NCBI RefSeq assembly: GCF_963422355.1
Contig: NC_085094.1
Coordinates: forward strand, 524,001-588,000
Direction: 5' to 3'
Length of the DNA: 64,000 nucleotides
Origin: Corticium candelabrum
Taxonomy: Eukaryota > Porifera > Homoscleromorpha > Homosclerophorida > Plakinidae
Position 1 is the stretch's first letter. The number at the start of each line of letters is the position of its first letter. Shown here in pieces: positions 12,011-22,864 of this stretch. Both the position numbers and the translations under genes were made by a program. Below the pieces are notes generated by a model. That model was given only the letters and a program-made list of their open reading frames with translations, was not told the DNA's origin and did no database searches.

Positions 12011-12454
12011 CAAGCATCAATTTTGACTCCAACTGCTCATCTTTCATCAACAGATTGCCTGAGATTAAATGGTTTTCCAAGTCATTACAATCAGCCTCAA
12101 TCACGTCTTGTCCATGACTGATGTATTTCCGTTCCCTTGAGTCACGTATACTACAAGGAAGTCTTCTCACAAGCAGGTCCATTTTCCCGTCATACCTCAA
12201 TCTGTTTGGAGTCTGGTCACTAACTGTTGCTAGTGGTCTACAATGCAATGACTTATCTCCCCTCATCTCATCTGCAGTTACTGTCACATTAGATGAAATT
12301 GTCGAGTTACATGTTGTCCTTTTTTGTTGATAATGAGATAAACAACTTCGAAAATGCAAGCAACATAAGCATTCCTGCTTTGATATGCACCTGTCTTTCA
12401 CAGGACTGTGAGAAACACACAACAGTCCACTCTCAACACTTCCTGACGTGTCTG
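12011..12454 (-). CDS. BORA: Bora, exon 9
   Basis: The acceptor TTTGGGTACAG precedes CA GAC ACG in phase 1, matching the phase-1 donor of exon 8, and the exon ends CTTG|GTGAGT, again phase 1, matching exon 10. It encodes 148 codons rich in Ser, Cys and Asp (ADTSGSVESGLLCVSHSP... to ...LESKLMLG). This is the variable C-terminal half of Bora, so support comes from phase agreement and the uninterrupted frame. The intron upstream of it is 16.9 kb and holds the Polinton element. Confidence 0.7.
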
Positions 12455-12879
12455 CTGTACCCAAACAAATAAAAATTAGGACATTTGAAAAATATTCTCA
12501 TCCAGTTAAAGACTTAATAGTTGAATAGCCTGTTATTCACCAGGTAAATTATATTTTAATTGTTAGGAAGAAAATAAGTAAGTAGGCAATTAAGTATGTC
12601 AGTACAGTATGGCCAGGGACTTTGTTGCTAATGCGAGCAAAGATCTTACTGCTACAGTACTGTAGTGCACATTAAGCACTAGGCCATAAGTGAGATCGTG
12701 CAGCCAGCAAGCACCAACATGGAGTTCCGGGCGGCAGTTATTTTACCAACGCCTCTTGACGCTGACAATAAAATATTGTGAATGGTAAAACATCAGCGCT
12801 AATGCTGACACCACGTGAACATCAAAGTCCAGCGTCGAGTGTCAGCATCAGTGTCGTATTGTGAACCTAGCTTCAACTA

Positions 12880-13810
12880 ACCTGGCCAACTCAGGGATCT
12901 AAGTGAGGAACTGCTTTACTTGGTAGAGGAAATGCTGCCAAAAGGCAGGGTGTAAGGACATGCCAGTCCTAAGTCTTCAAGACAGTTTTGACAGATTTGG
13001 CAATAGAGATTCAATGTTTGATCCAGTCAAGAAGCAGTTCTGCAACACTTTGTGGAAAGTGAAGAGTGTGGCTAGGCACAAATCATCCACTGCAGCCGAG
13101 GAAGTCTCCAGTCATTGTGATTCATCATACCACCACCGGCTTCAAACTTTGGCCAAGAGAATAGGATTGTCCCAGTGCAACAACCTTCCCACATTAATTA
13201 GTTTTCCGCACAGGTTTTACATCTGTGCAACTCAACCAATCAGTCCTGTGCTGATGGGCAAGAAGCATCAGGTGGAGGTGACCACTGGGAGTCGTAGTTT
13301 CGGACCTGCACACAGGTAGCCCTTGGATAAATGGTAGCTCACCTTCGAACCCAAGGCCGCTGAGGTGTTCAGCAGCATCTAAGGCAACGGGCAGCCCTCT
13401 TAAGGATAGCACTGCCCACCATTGTACGAGGGAGGAGATTAGAAAACATACCCCAACATTGCCTGCCCTATCCAGTCTGGCCAGCAAACCACAGCCGGCA
13501 GATCATCAACATAGCAGTCAAGATACATGTATGAAGATTTCAAAGAAGCAGAAGAAGCTCATTATAGGAGCCTGGAGCGTATGGACACTGAGATAGAGAT
13601 AACTCCTCAAGAACAGTGAGGTGAATGGCACTCATCTCGAAAGAACTTTCACGTTATCATATCAACATTGCCACTCTGAGTAAGACTCGATTGGCTGATG
13701 AGGGCATGCTCAAAGAGAATTTAGGAGGGTTACATTCACATTCTTCTGGCAAGAAAGGCCTCAGAATGAGGATAAACGATACTTCCCAGGTCAATACACA
13801 AATGTAGTGA
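12880..13810 (+). mobile_element. LINE 5' fragment with AP endonuclease start
   Basis: From about 13,548 the plus strand encodes a diverged start of an apurinic-type endonuclease domain (KKLIIGAWSV, then across frame breaks ALISKELSRYHINIATLSKT, RLADEGMLKENLGG). The pattern resembles the ALxxELxxYxIDIAALSETRL.DEG of RTE/CR1-type LINEs. The upstream 600 bp are probably 5' UTR of the same element. Stops and frameshifts are present and nothing of the reverse transcriptase follows, so this is a 3'-truncated relic. Confidence 0.6.
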
Positions 13811-14280
13811 TAAAAAATTTCCGTGCTGGCACAACAACAGAAAACCGTTGTCACTCTGCCTTCTCAGTCCTTCATCTTGTAATCTCTTAAGTATTTATCA
13901 CCTGAGTAGAGCAAAGTCATATTTACTGCTGGAGCACCGTTTAGTGCACAATCCGGCGAGTGCGATAAACAGTGAGGGCAAGAAATACGATATTGCTCTA
14001 AAACAAGGGTGATAACTGACGTAGTTACCAGCTTGTGGCCCTTGTCCAATAAGCATTCAAGTAGGCTGCCATGTAGTCAGCTTTCCTGGTTTGGCAACAG
14101 TTTCAATTATTAAAAATGGCTTACTTTCATTTGCTGCAATTGACTGGGACAAATATTTATCCTTCTTGTTTAAATTGTTACCTTGTTTGTGAAATCGTTG
14201 CAATTTGCCTAAGATGCCCTGCTTGTTTGTAACGGTGTTGTGTTGTGGTTCCACTATCAATATCACGATTAGTCCCATGC

Positions 14281-14372
14281 AGTGCGAGCATGCAATATAA
14301 CTGTGGGAGCGAGCAATAACTACGTTATGTGCGTAATAACTACCTTATGTGTGCAATAACTACAGTATGTGT
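14281..14372. repeat. Short tandem repeat at left edge of the Polinton
   Basis: Three copies of a unit of about 21 bp, each containing the pattern AATAACTAC.TTATGTG, just outside the candidate left terminus of the Polinton. Confidence 0.7.
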
Positions 14373-14728
14373 AAACTATCGGGGCACTGGGCGAAATACT
14401 GACATTTTGCACAGTCCACGAGAGCGCTCATTGGGTAGGGGATGTGTGCCGGTACCTATATAAGCTAGTCTGAGTTGTGACTTAAAAGTGACACAGCTTA
14501 CTAGGCGCCTCGAGTCTGCGAAAATATGGGGGAGGGTCAGGTGGTATCATTTGTGACACCACATATACTACTGGAGATCATTGGCAATTCAATCGCGCCC
14601 ACTGGGTACCCCATATGTGAAAAGTTACGCCCTATTAGACAAATAGCATCTCTAGTATATAGCCACAGAATTGTGCGTAATGGCAGCTGTGGCTGAATTT
14701 GATACGATTACTATGGAGGTACCTGGCC

Positions 14729-14770
14729 ACCACCACCACCACCACCACCACCACCACCACCACCACCACC
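14729..14770. repeat. (CAC)14 microsatellite
   Basis: Fourteen CAC units between the left terminus of the Polinton and its first ORF. Confidence 0.95.
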
Positions 14771-14811
14771 ATTACCAACCAGTATACCCTTTCTCCTAAT
14801 AAAGCCTAACC

Positions 14812-15478
14812 ATGGCTGCCAGTTATGGTGCATCTAGATCGACAACTCGGCGCCACCCATGTCCAGGAGACTATCAACATGGCTGCCTATGGCGGTCACG
14901 ACCACATTGTACGATTGTGTCACAACTATGACAAGGTCAATCTCAACAAAGTCATGGAATGGGCTGCAGAAGATGGTCACAAGGAAGTCGTCCATTTATA
15001 TCAAGAATTGGAAGCAACCAATCTCGAAAGACTATGTTATGGGCCGCAAAGTAGCGGTCAAGAAAACGTCATGTGCCTGTGTCGTGATTGGGGTGTCACC
15101 AATTTCGATCTAATCAAGGCCTGGGCAGCACACAGTGGTCATGAAGATATAGTGCACCTATGTCACAAATGGGAAGCCACTGACGTCGACAAGGCTATGG
15201 TGTGTGCTGCAAGCAACAGTTACGAATCCATAGCGCGCTTGTGTCACAATCGGGGTTCCCACGAAGTCGACTGGGCTATGGCGTTTGCTGCAAAAGAAGG
15301 CCATGGATCTATCATGCGACTATGTCATGATTTGGGAGCTACCAACTTCAACCACACTATGGTGTATGCTGCAAGCAACGGTCACAAATCTATAGAGCGC
15401 TTGTGTCACGAATGGGGTGCCACCAACGTCGACTCGGCTATGGCATACGCTGCCAAAAATGGTCATAAAATATTGTGA
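14812..15478 (+). CDS. Polinton accessory: 27-residue ankyrin-like repeat protein
   Basis: About seven tandem copies of a unit of 27 residues with the pattern AM.YAA..GH.SI.RLCH.WGATN.D cover the open frame from 14,825 to 15,478. The unit resembles a short ankyrin-type repeat (helix-turn-helix core GH..I.LC) of the kind seen in large DNA viruses, shorter than the canonical 33 residues. A better start is probably ATG 14,812 (MAASYG, the beginning of a repeat) in another frame; the first repeat appears to have lost a few bases, so the ORF start at 14,825 is secondary. Function unknown; ankyrin arrays usually bind proteins. It is the longest intact accessory frame in the element. Confidence 0.75.
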
Positions 15479-15663
15479 TTCTATGTTATAGATGGGAAAC
15501 CACCACATTTGAATGGGCGTAGAAGCGGCTATAGAAAATTATCACTTTGAAATCGTGCAGTCGTGCCTCGTCTGGGCCACCCTCAATTCCGAATAAGAGA
15601 ACAAACTCGCTGCTACATAGATGGTTCCAATATACACAGCGGTCATCATCATCACCAACACTC

Positions 15664-16180
15664 CTAACCCTCTAGAAGGGATATTATAATATGTCTTGGT
15701 TCATCGGATCTCGGTTTGGGAGACATCATCCCTGGCATACACCAGGGTTCGTCATACAACTCGTCTTTCTCAAGTTTAGAGTCCTCGGAATCGGGTATAC
15801 ACCAAGGGTTGGCGTACACCTCATCTTTGGGTTTATACGGTATTTCTTCTACATCCATACAAGGTCTCAGAACACGCAATGCCAAGTTGAGCGCTGTATT
15901 GCAATCATATTTTTGTCATGCAGCTGTAGAAGGCATTTGAGCTCTTTCAACATCTCCGATGCCAGTACAAGCAAGGCATAGTCGAGTGCCGTGCCACCAA
16001 TATGCTCTTGGTTAAATAGTTGTAAGAGGCATGTGAGCTCTTTGTGGGTGGACTCAAGACAAGCAATGCACTGTCGAGCGTCAATACACTGATATTGATA
16101 TGACTTTGTTCATACAAGTGCAACAAGTGCAAGAGGTACTCGATTTCCTCCACAGTTACATATACGGTTACATAAAACAC
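15664..16180 (-). pseudogene. Polinton accessory: broken repeat protein with PWC motifs
   Basis: Across at least two frame breaks the minus strand encodes repeats of about 34 residues with the pattern ALxxALLVLxxxxKELxCLLQL, suggesting a second ankyrin-like array. It is followed by an acidic C-terminal segment carrying two copies of a DExYxxPWCxP motif (YANPWCIP and YDEPWCMP). No start codon joins all frames. Family and function unknown. Confidence 0.5.
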
Positions 16181-16216
16181 CCCTATTAAAGAAATAAAAA
16201 CTTATAGATATGTAAC

Positions 16217-16455
16217 ATGTCAACAGACGACACTAGAGAGGTTCTTCCTGATTGCAGGACCACTATCCACGACAAGGAGTGTTGGCATCGATGCGCACCC
16301 TCCATCCTCCTCTAAAATTGGAATGGATCGATCCCATCCCTAAAAATGTCAGGAGTATGGTAGAAATTTAAAAAGGTGCGCGAATGGGAATAAGAATGCA
16401 AGGGATGTGGTCGCATCCAATATGTAGACCTCTATAGAGTGGGACCAAACGCCCG
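16217..16455 (+). pseudogene. Polinton accessory: Cys-rich ORF, copy 1
   Basis: Starts MSTDDTREVLPDCRTTIHDK and continues ECWHRCAP before a break; the next segment encodes a second Cys/Trp-rich block. The whole unit is repeated at 16,590-16,815 with about 80% visual identity. Spaced cysteines suggest a small zinc-ribbon protein. Indels disrupt it. Confidence 0.5.
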
Positions 16456-16589
16456 CTATATCAATACATACAAAAAGAAATAAAGAAGAGGATGGTTGCG
16501 ATAAGAAAAATATAACCTATAGACATACTATGCTGTGTACGTGCAAAGCAAACAATTGGTACGGCATCGGCACCTGCCACAAACCTTGA

Positions 16590-16910
16590 GAGGTTATCCA
16601 ATGTCCTCATTGTAAGACCACCATCCACTATGACAACGAGTGTTGGTATTGAACCCTCCATCCTCCCCCCTCCAAAATTGGAATGGATCGATCTTATACC
16701 TAAAAATGTGAGTGTGGTGCGAAATTTAGAAAAGCGTGCAAATGGGAATACGAATGCATGGGATGTGGTAGCATCCACGGTGTAGAATGACCGAAAGCGG
16801 GGGCCAAAAACCCACTATGTCAAGAGATCCAATTACAATCTCAAATACTACCTCAAAAACAATTGGAATGCTTCGATCTCACTGTGGATGAGAAGAGGAC
16901 GATCACAATG
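16590..16910 (+). pseudogene. Polinton accessory: Cys-rich ORF, copy 2
   Basis: Second copy of the preceding unit. It encodes CPHCKTTIHYDNECWY and, in a shifted frame, CECGAKFRKACKWEYECMGC: two CxxC/CxC pairs consistent with a zinc ribbon. A stop follows ECWY and there is at least one frameshift. The tandem arrangement with copy 1 (offset about 360 bp) indicates local duplication before decay. Confidence 0.55.
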
Positions 16911-17139
16911 ACAATTTGACATATAGAGACAATATGGTATAGTCTCCACCACAGAAAACTCATCAATTTGCACTTTATTCTATCCAAGATATTCACACAA
17001 ATGGGTCTTCCAGAGCAAGCCCGACGATGTGCATCCAACGCCTCAAAAACTCTAATCAACTACGAGCAACTATGGAACACTATCACAGATCTTATCCAAA
17101 AGCGGTGAGGTCCTTCTCAATGTGAAACATGTCTTGGGA

Positions 17140-17902
17140 TGACTATTGTAACTCTGGCTTGTAGAAGGAGCCCTGTATGACCAACCCGTTCCAGTCTTTG
17201 ATCTTGTAGGTCACCGGGTTGGTGTTCTGTATTTCAACAATCTCAGAAACTTCTTCATCCAATTGGGTATGTATCCCTTCTCAAAGGTCGTCTTCTTTTT
17301 AGCAATTTGAACACGATCACTGACTTTGAATTTGAATGTTTTACTTCTCCAAACAGATGATTCCAAATGAGGGGTTCATTTTTTCTGGCTTTTGTGGATG
17401 TCATTTGTATAGATCTGTGATAGGAGGTATTGCATTTTTTGTTTCAACAAGAAATCCAAAACGTCGATATACCTGTAGGTGTTGATAGCCAAGGAATACT
17501 TTCACATTGTTGATTTTAGAGTATGCTTAACCTTTCTACGACCACCACTTACCCTCATTGTAGGTCGAATACCTGTAAATATTATTTTCTTTTAGCCAGT
17601 GCTCCATGGTCCTATTGTAAAACTCACCACCATGATCTATCCTCAAATTCCTAGGTTACTTGAAAATTGCCTCCAACAGCTTTACCCATTTTATCGTGTA
17701 GAGAAATCGACAGCACATACTGGCTAAACAAGTCGTTGATGTTGAGAAGATACTTGAATCCGTCATGGTATTTGGAGAAAGGCTGGATATCGACCAAATC
17801 TGCAGACCATGTATCGTCCGCACCACCCACGATCATGCCCCTTGTCAGAAACCGACGTTTGATGGGTTTGTGGAGTTCTTGAGCGAGTTGATCTGTCAAC
17901 AC
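17140..17902 (-). pseudogene. INT: Polinton integrase (retroviral-type, rve family)
   Basis: Inserts the element DNA into the host genome. The catalytic core is recognisable: first Asp in DDTWSADLVD (about 17,800), second Asp in RIDHGGEF (about 17,620), third acidic residue in a VVER context near 17,545 in a shifted frame. Downstream are the C-terminal chromo-like/SH3-like segment and the characteristic ending GSFYKPELQ near 17,150. Stop codons and at least three frame changes interrupt it. The N-terminal HHCC region upstream was not clearly seen; LTDQLAQELHKPIKRRF at the start matches the linker of Polinton integrases. Confidence 0.85.
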
Positions 17903-17949
17903 TAATGTTTAACCTTTTTTAACCGTTTAACTTTTCACCGCTTTTACCT

Positions 17950-18229
17950 TATTCTTACCTCCACCAGCAGTACCATAACAGGCAACCTCAGACATCTAAA
18001 AGCGGTACCGGGTAAACTCAGACCTCTACCAGCAGCACCAAGGCCCAACAAAGATCCGAGCAATCCCAGAAACCCACCTCTTTTGGCTTCTTCCACAGAT
18101 AAAAATCTGGATTTCTTGGCTTGGCATACAGAACATATAGACATCACAGCTATCTGGTTGTTCTTGGTCTTCACCGTGGTGGAATTCGTTCCAGGGTTTT
18201 TCTTGACACCTCACACAGGATGACGACAT
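17950..18229 (-). pseudogene. Polinton small zinc-ribbon protein
   Basis: Starts MSSSCVRCQEKPWNEFHHGE at 18,229 and, after a frameshift near 18,150, continues AVMSICSVCQAKKSRFLS followed by a Gly/Leu-rich tail. The CxxC...CxxC pair with K(K/R)xRF is characteristic of a short protein found beside the integrase and protease in Polintons and related viruses. Probably a zinc-binding virion or regulatory protein; role not established. Confidence 0.7.
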
Positions 18230-18257
18230 GGTGCTATATATGCATTTACATAAAATT

Positions 18258-18664
18258 CTACTTGAAACCTCCTACACAGTATTGATTTTCCAATGACGGT
18301 ACTTGGGTGAAATCGAGAAGAATATCATGCATAGGCCGCCCCTCCCAAGGATGGACTATGAAGTTAGTAATACAATAATAACCACACAGAATGCTGTTCA
18401 TATCCTGGAGCATACTAGAATTATACACAATTCCTTTATCCATCTTCTGCATATACTGATAGACTACGTCAGGAGAGCGCATACCAAAACTATCAAAATA
18501 TTCCACATCTCGTTTCCCATAGTAGATGGCTCCCGATGGGTGCCACCACCATCAAAGTACTCTTCCATGCTGATGACAAGACATTCGTCGTCTTTGGGAT
18601 TGGTGGATAAAGTGTCTTTGCTATAGGTTCGTCTATAGTTGGCTACACCACGATCTCGTAGCAT
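18258..18664 (-). pseudogene. PRO: Polinton adenain-like cysteine protease
   Basis: Processes capsid proteins in Polintons and adenoviruses. The catalytic order His-Asp-Gln-Cys is visible: GGGTH (His, about 18,545), EYFDSFG (Asp, about 18,500), and LQDMNSILCGYYC with Gln and the nucleophile Cys (about 18,395). The segment between YFDGGGTH and EYFDSFG is joined only through a frameshift near 18,510, so the ORF is split in two. Neighbours (pX-like protein upstream, zinc ribbon downstream) fit the usual Polinton order. Confidence 0.85.
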
Positions 18665-19124
18665 TTGTTGATTTGTATACTGGTCAATGGTTTCCAGACG
18701 TATTTACCAGCAGGTAACCTTTGCCTTGATCTTCTCATTTTGTTGTCTGGTGATCTTTGTCGGTTCTTCCCAGAGAATCTCAATCCAGTGCCAGCATTGC
18801 CAGCACCCATGATGGCTTTCTGGGTTCCACCAGATGCCACGATCAGACCCAAATGACCGAGAACCTAGGGGGCAAATTTGATGATATAGGGCAGTGCTTT
18901 GGATCCACCATTTTTTTGCTATCTGCGTCTTGGATAATTTCAACTCGATATTCTGACCATCGGTCTTTGCCTTGGTGATCTTGTTATGTTGGGTCCTGGT
19001 GAGAGCGAGATAATCATTGCCCAAATACTGAGAGCGAGACAATGTAGGGTTTGCTTTTGATAAGCATTTCATAGCGCTTCTTCTGACTATCCGTCAGAGT
19101 GAATCCATAATTGATGTAAGGCAT
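18643..19124 (-). pseudogene. Polinton pX-like small basic protein
   Basis: ATG at 19,124 starts MPYINYGFTLTDSQKKRYE. A shifted frame continues LALTRTQHNKITKAKTDG with LKLSKTQIAKK, then a Gly/Ala-rich hydrophobic segment (GGTQKAIMGAGNAGTG). The LT..Q..KI.KA / LSKTQ duplication followed by a hydrophobic stretch is the hallmark of the small protein encoded next to the Polinton protease, often compared with adenovirus core or membrane-lytic proteins. Several frameshifts. Confidence 0.65.
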
Positions 19125-19144
19125 GTCTCTATTATCAGGTTACA

Positions 19145-20426
19145 TTAAACGATCACATTCATCTTTCCTCCCTCCGCTTCCAACGTCATGTATCGATCAC
19201 TCAAAACCACACAATACGCATGATATGAAAAACTTTTGTAGTCACCTGCCAAGAACGAGTCCTTGAAATTACTGCCAACTGTCATCGCACTTTGATTTTG
19301 GCCATGCCCATCCTCAGCTTGTCTCAGTGTTTGAATAGTCAACTTGAATGATCGGGTAAAGGGTTGCAAAATCTTCGACAGACAACTGACTCCCCGAATC
19401 CGTGTTGGAATACTTATGGGCCGCTTCTTAGAACAACATGTACGCTTTCAAATAATTTCTAGAGGTAGTGGTACAAATTTGTCTCGATCTCTCTCTCTCC
19501 GGGTATTGTCTGCTATTGACTCGTACACTCAACCGTGTCAGATTAGAATTGTTGAAAACTTGATTCTTCTTATCCTGCTTTTCATCCCGTCCAACAGCTG
19601 CGAATGCTACAATAACGTGTCAAGGGAGTTGCTCGCTGGAAACGCTGGTGACTCTCCACATAGGACTCAATTTGGCGATTCCAAACTGATTTCTAGACTC
19701 TCATCTGCTCAAAATAGAGACTATGTCGCACACACGATGCGAACAAAGCTTCCAACTCCGTCTGCACACTCAGTGACGGTCAAACCTTGGGCATCCATAC
19801 AGCTAAATATTCGATCTTGAATTTACCATCAGCGACACCGGTAGCACTATGGAGACAATTTGCAAGTGAATTTCTTTCTATGAAGCAGGTGTGTTTCACT
19901 CCCAACATCACTGCATCGATATTGCAATGAGATCCCAAGGCAGTATTCAAGGGTAGTAACATGGTGACCAGTTTATTGCCTGTCGTGATTGCCTGTCGAC
20001 TGTGGAATCCTGAGTCGTACTTGGAATTACTGAGTTTATTGGCAAAGTCTAGAGCTCAAAGTTGAGCTCCGGTTGGATTGGCACCATCTGCTATGGTGCC
20101 TGCTGGTAACAGAGCTGCTTCAGGCACACCGAACTCTTTGGGATCATCTCCCTAGCTAGTGTTGCAATACCACAACATGTTGGTCATCATGCTTCTACCG
20201 TAATCATCCGAGAATGTACCAAGTTCATGATCGTGCTGGCTTGTGGTAAGTACTGATTGATGTGCTTGACGATGTGACCATCGATTCGGTACCGGATAGA
20301 TCGAAAGAGCGACCACCCGTTTGTGATGAGTGAAATGACATTGTTGACTGTGTAAGTGCTTCTGTCTCGTTTTTCTGACCAGCTTGCCTCTGACTTCGAG
20401 TAACGCCTTATTCGTCCAGATCTCAA
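19145..20426 (-). pseudogene. MCP: Polinton major capsid protein (hexon-like, double jelly roll)
   Basis: Segments in successive frames match the Polinton hexon: an N-terminal part with YTVNNVISLITNGWSLFRSI and RYRIDGHIVKHINQYLPQA (20,230-20,350), corresponding to the N.l.SLF..V...ingk.......YpYr block; LWYCNTS near 20,160; a central VWMPKV/ADGKFKIEYLAVW block (19,780-19,850); and a C-terminal frame (19,145-19,369) ending GGKMNVIV. Frameshifts and stops separate the blocks. In intact elements this protein is about 500-600 residues, consistent with the 1.28 kb span after losses. Confidence 0.7.
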
Positions 20427-20589
20427 GTCTCTATTTTATGGTGTCCGCCCTTGTCCACATTACAATTATATCGTAAGAAGATCATTGATAGATCTTTCTT
20501 GGGTAATCTGTGGAATGCTGCCAAAGGTCTCGTGAAAAAGGGATTCAAATTTGTTGTGGACCAGGGCAAGTCTTTGCTCAACTTGGGGG

Positions 20590-21341
20590 CCAAAAAGGTT
20601 GTGAGTGCAGGCAAAGATCTAGTGTTGATGAGGAGTAGGAAGGTCGTTCTCTCTCCATTGAAATCGATGGGTCTTCCATCTTCATCGGTGACACCTATAG
20701 TGATACTGGAGAGTTGCTCTCGTTTACCCATTCAACAGTAGATCAACTGATTCGGTTTAATAGAAAGAAGTGATCCCAGTGGTTTGTCGGGAGAGAAGCT
20801 ATAGATGACATCACTCTCACTACCGTTCAAGTAGCTAGAGGATATGAGGGAACATCGCATCAATACTGAGTGGACAATGGTGACGTTGACTTGTCTTGCG
20901 CTATTGTACACTTTACCATCTTCCAAGCGCTTTGCATCGAATCCCTATGTATCTCTCTACCTCCTTTTGATTGTGAAATCAATTTTGTAGTCATCAGCAA
21001 GGATTATTTGCAATTTTAAGATATTGTAATTGGGTTGTATGGTAATACCGTCTTCATCGCCATCGTTCTTTCTTAGAAACTTTGATTTCTAAGTTCAAGT
21101 CGGTGATGTTGTAAGTACCCGGTGGTACCTAAACTTTAACCCACTTTGTACCGTTGCATTATCTAAGCCAATTGTTGTCTGTCGTGATGTTATACCACGA
21201 ATACCACATACCACTGGAGATTAATGCCAATCTATAATCGACATCTTTATTGAGGAGATGAGGTGGATGTAGTTCTATGGTAAACTCAGGACTTGAACCT
21301 CCTGCGCGACTGCTGTCTAATGCTAGAACTGTTTCACCCAT
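20590..21341 (-). pseudogene. Polinton penton-like minor capsid protein
   Basis: Starts MGETVLALDSSRAGG at 21,341 with an opening beta-rich segment (FTIELHPPHLLNKDVDYRLA) typical of Polinton pentons. In other frames come VPPGTYNITDLNLEI near 21,090, then NVTIVHSVLMRCSLISSSYL and YSFSPDKPLGSL (20,770-20,900), and the conserved C-terminal block TDEDGRPIDFNGERTTF (20,650-20,700). The order matches single-jelly-roll pentons of Polintons and adintoviruses. At least three frame breaks. Confidence 0.7.
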
Positions 21342-21622
21342 GGCACTATATATATAGAATTAGATAAGATTTTCTCTTGTTTCACAAATATGTTTGCATA
21401 TATCCAAGTACTCGACTAATGTAAACTCTTCTCCCGAGACAATCAACTCACATAATCCAAGATGATATCAATCAACACTCTATCGTTGTTTTCTCAGATA
21501 GCCATCACAAGTTGTAGAATGACAAGTTTGAAATTCCATATGCAGCACTTTCATATGTATTTCAAGCTCATCATAGAGCTGACGGGTTGTCATACCTCAG
21601 CTGGATTGTGCTTGACTCATCT

Positions 21623-22228
21623 CTATACTACTACTCTACATAATCGTGAATATTTTTGTAGTTTTTTGGTGATAATACCATCTTCCAATAACCTATCTAT
21701 GATCTCGACAATCTCATTGTCCAGAGCAGTGCTTTCGATACATGCTTCTTTGCTGGCGAAAAGAACTTTCAAGCAACGACAGAGTTCGTTTGGGGACTTG
21801 TAATATTTGATCTCAGGTATCTGATACTTCTTGGATCGTTTGCTGACAGGAAGGCCAGACAGTTTGCCCAGTTTGTTCCAGGTTTTGAGAGCTCCACCAC
21901 AGTATGTCTTGTTCGTTTTGAATCGTTTAATCAACAACTCCAACAGGTCTGTATCTATCTTTCTTGACATAACCTTCTTACTATCTTTGGTAGGCTTCAA
22001 GTCTCATGTTCGCCAGTTGCATGGAATCGATATACAGATTGCCAAAGGTGAATTCGGGTGTGAGTTTGTAGGTTGTTTTGGTGTGTGTCCTTTACTCCTT
22101 TTGGCTGTCTCGGTAGTGGTAGGCATCTTGGGTTTAGTGTGCTTCCTGCGAGTGGTGACTGTTTTAGAAGAATGTTTTGTAAATCTTTTAAAGTTTCATA
22201 ATTTTGTAAGGTCTTCACGGTTCTAGAA
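21623..22228 (-). pseudogene. Polinton accessory ORF between penton and ATPase
   Basis: Two overlapping minus frames (21,997-22,218 and 21,623-22,000) appear to be one gene split by a frameshift. The second starts MKPTKDSKKVMSRKIDTDLL and is Lys/Leu-rich with a helical C-terminal part (DNEIVEIIDRLLEDGIITKK). No recognisable domain. Its position beside the next ORF resembles the small structural-protein slot of other Polintons. Confidence 0.4.
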
Positions 22229-22251
22229 ACAAAATCTTGTCTTTCTGGTGT

Positions 22252-22746
22252 TTAACCTTTCTTACTAGGACCAAGCAATTGTAATTCCTTACTAACATAC
22301 TGTTGTAACGGATCAATTTGGAATAGGTCACCTTTCACTATCTCAGAAGGTAATAGAAGTCTATAAGCCTTCAACACCTCTGGTTCTAGTCCTGCATCTA
22401 TAGCGATCAAAGTGGCTGCCTCTGCCAATGCCTCTGGTAATGCTGGAGCACCCATAATGGCTACGAGAGGTGATAGATTTGACATAGCATTGACAATGGC
22501 GGCCTGTGTTGTTGCCAGAGCCTTTTGACCCTCTTGTAATTTTTCTTTCTCTTTCATCAATTCATCTTGCTGTTTGTCCAACTCTGCTTTGATAGGTCGT
22601 TTAAAGAGTTGAGCCACATCTTCCTGAAAATGCTGCTTGCCAGTTTTTTCATCAATGATGCGCTTCTTGAGAATCTCCCTATTTTTGAGATATTTCTCTA
22701 TCAACACTTTATGATCTTTCATGCTCTTCACTTGGACGAATGCCAT
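22252..22746 (-). CDS. Polinton accessory coiled-coil protein, intact
   Basis: An uninterrupted 164-codon ORF from ATG 22,746 (MAFVQVKSMKDHKVLIEKYL...) to the stop at 22,252. Residues 15-90 are Lys/Glu/Gln-rich and predicted to be coiled coil, followed by an Ala/Leu-rich stretch (about residues 90-125). Not recognised as a named family. Its integrity stands out against the frameshifted core genes, though a short ORF can survive by chance. Located directly downstream (in transcription) of the ATPase gene. Confidence 0.55.
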   Translation of the reverse strand: MAFVQVKSMKDHKVLIEKYLKNREILKKRIIDEKTGKQHFQEDVAQLFKRPIKAELDKQQDELMKEKEKLQEGQKALATTQAAIVNAMSNLSPLVAIMGAPALPEALAEAATLIAIDAGLEPEVLKAYRLLLPSEIVKGDLFQIDPLQQYVSKELQLLGPSKKG

Positions 22747-22864
22747 ACTATACTATAGGGTTACATAAAATGTTATTGTGGTGGCAGTAAATGTTATTGC
22801 AATGACAGTAACTAGTTATTGTTTAACAGTAACTAGTTATTGTGGTCGATAAAATTTATCAAAT

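Noticed and set aside
20451-20741. 96-codon plus-strand ORF with basic amphipathic composition (FLGNLWNAAKGLVKKG)
   Set aside because: It lies exactly antisense to the conserved penton C-terminal block (TDEDGRPIDFNGE) and beyond; most likely a shadow frame, though an overlapping gene cannot be fully excluded.
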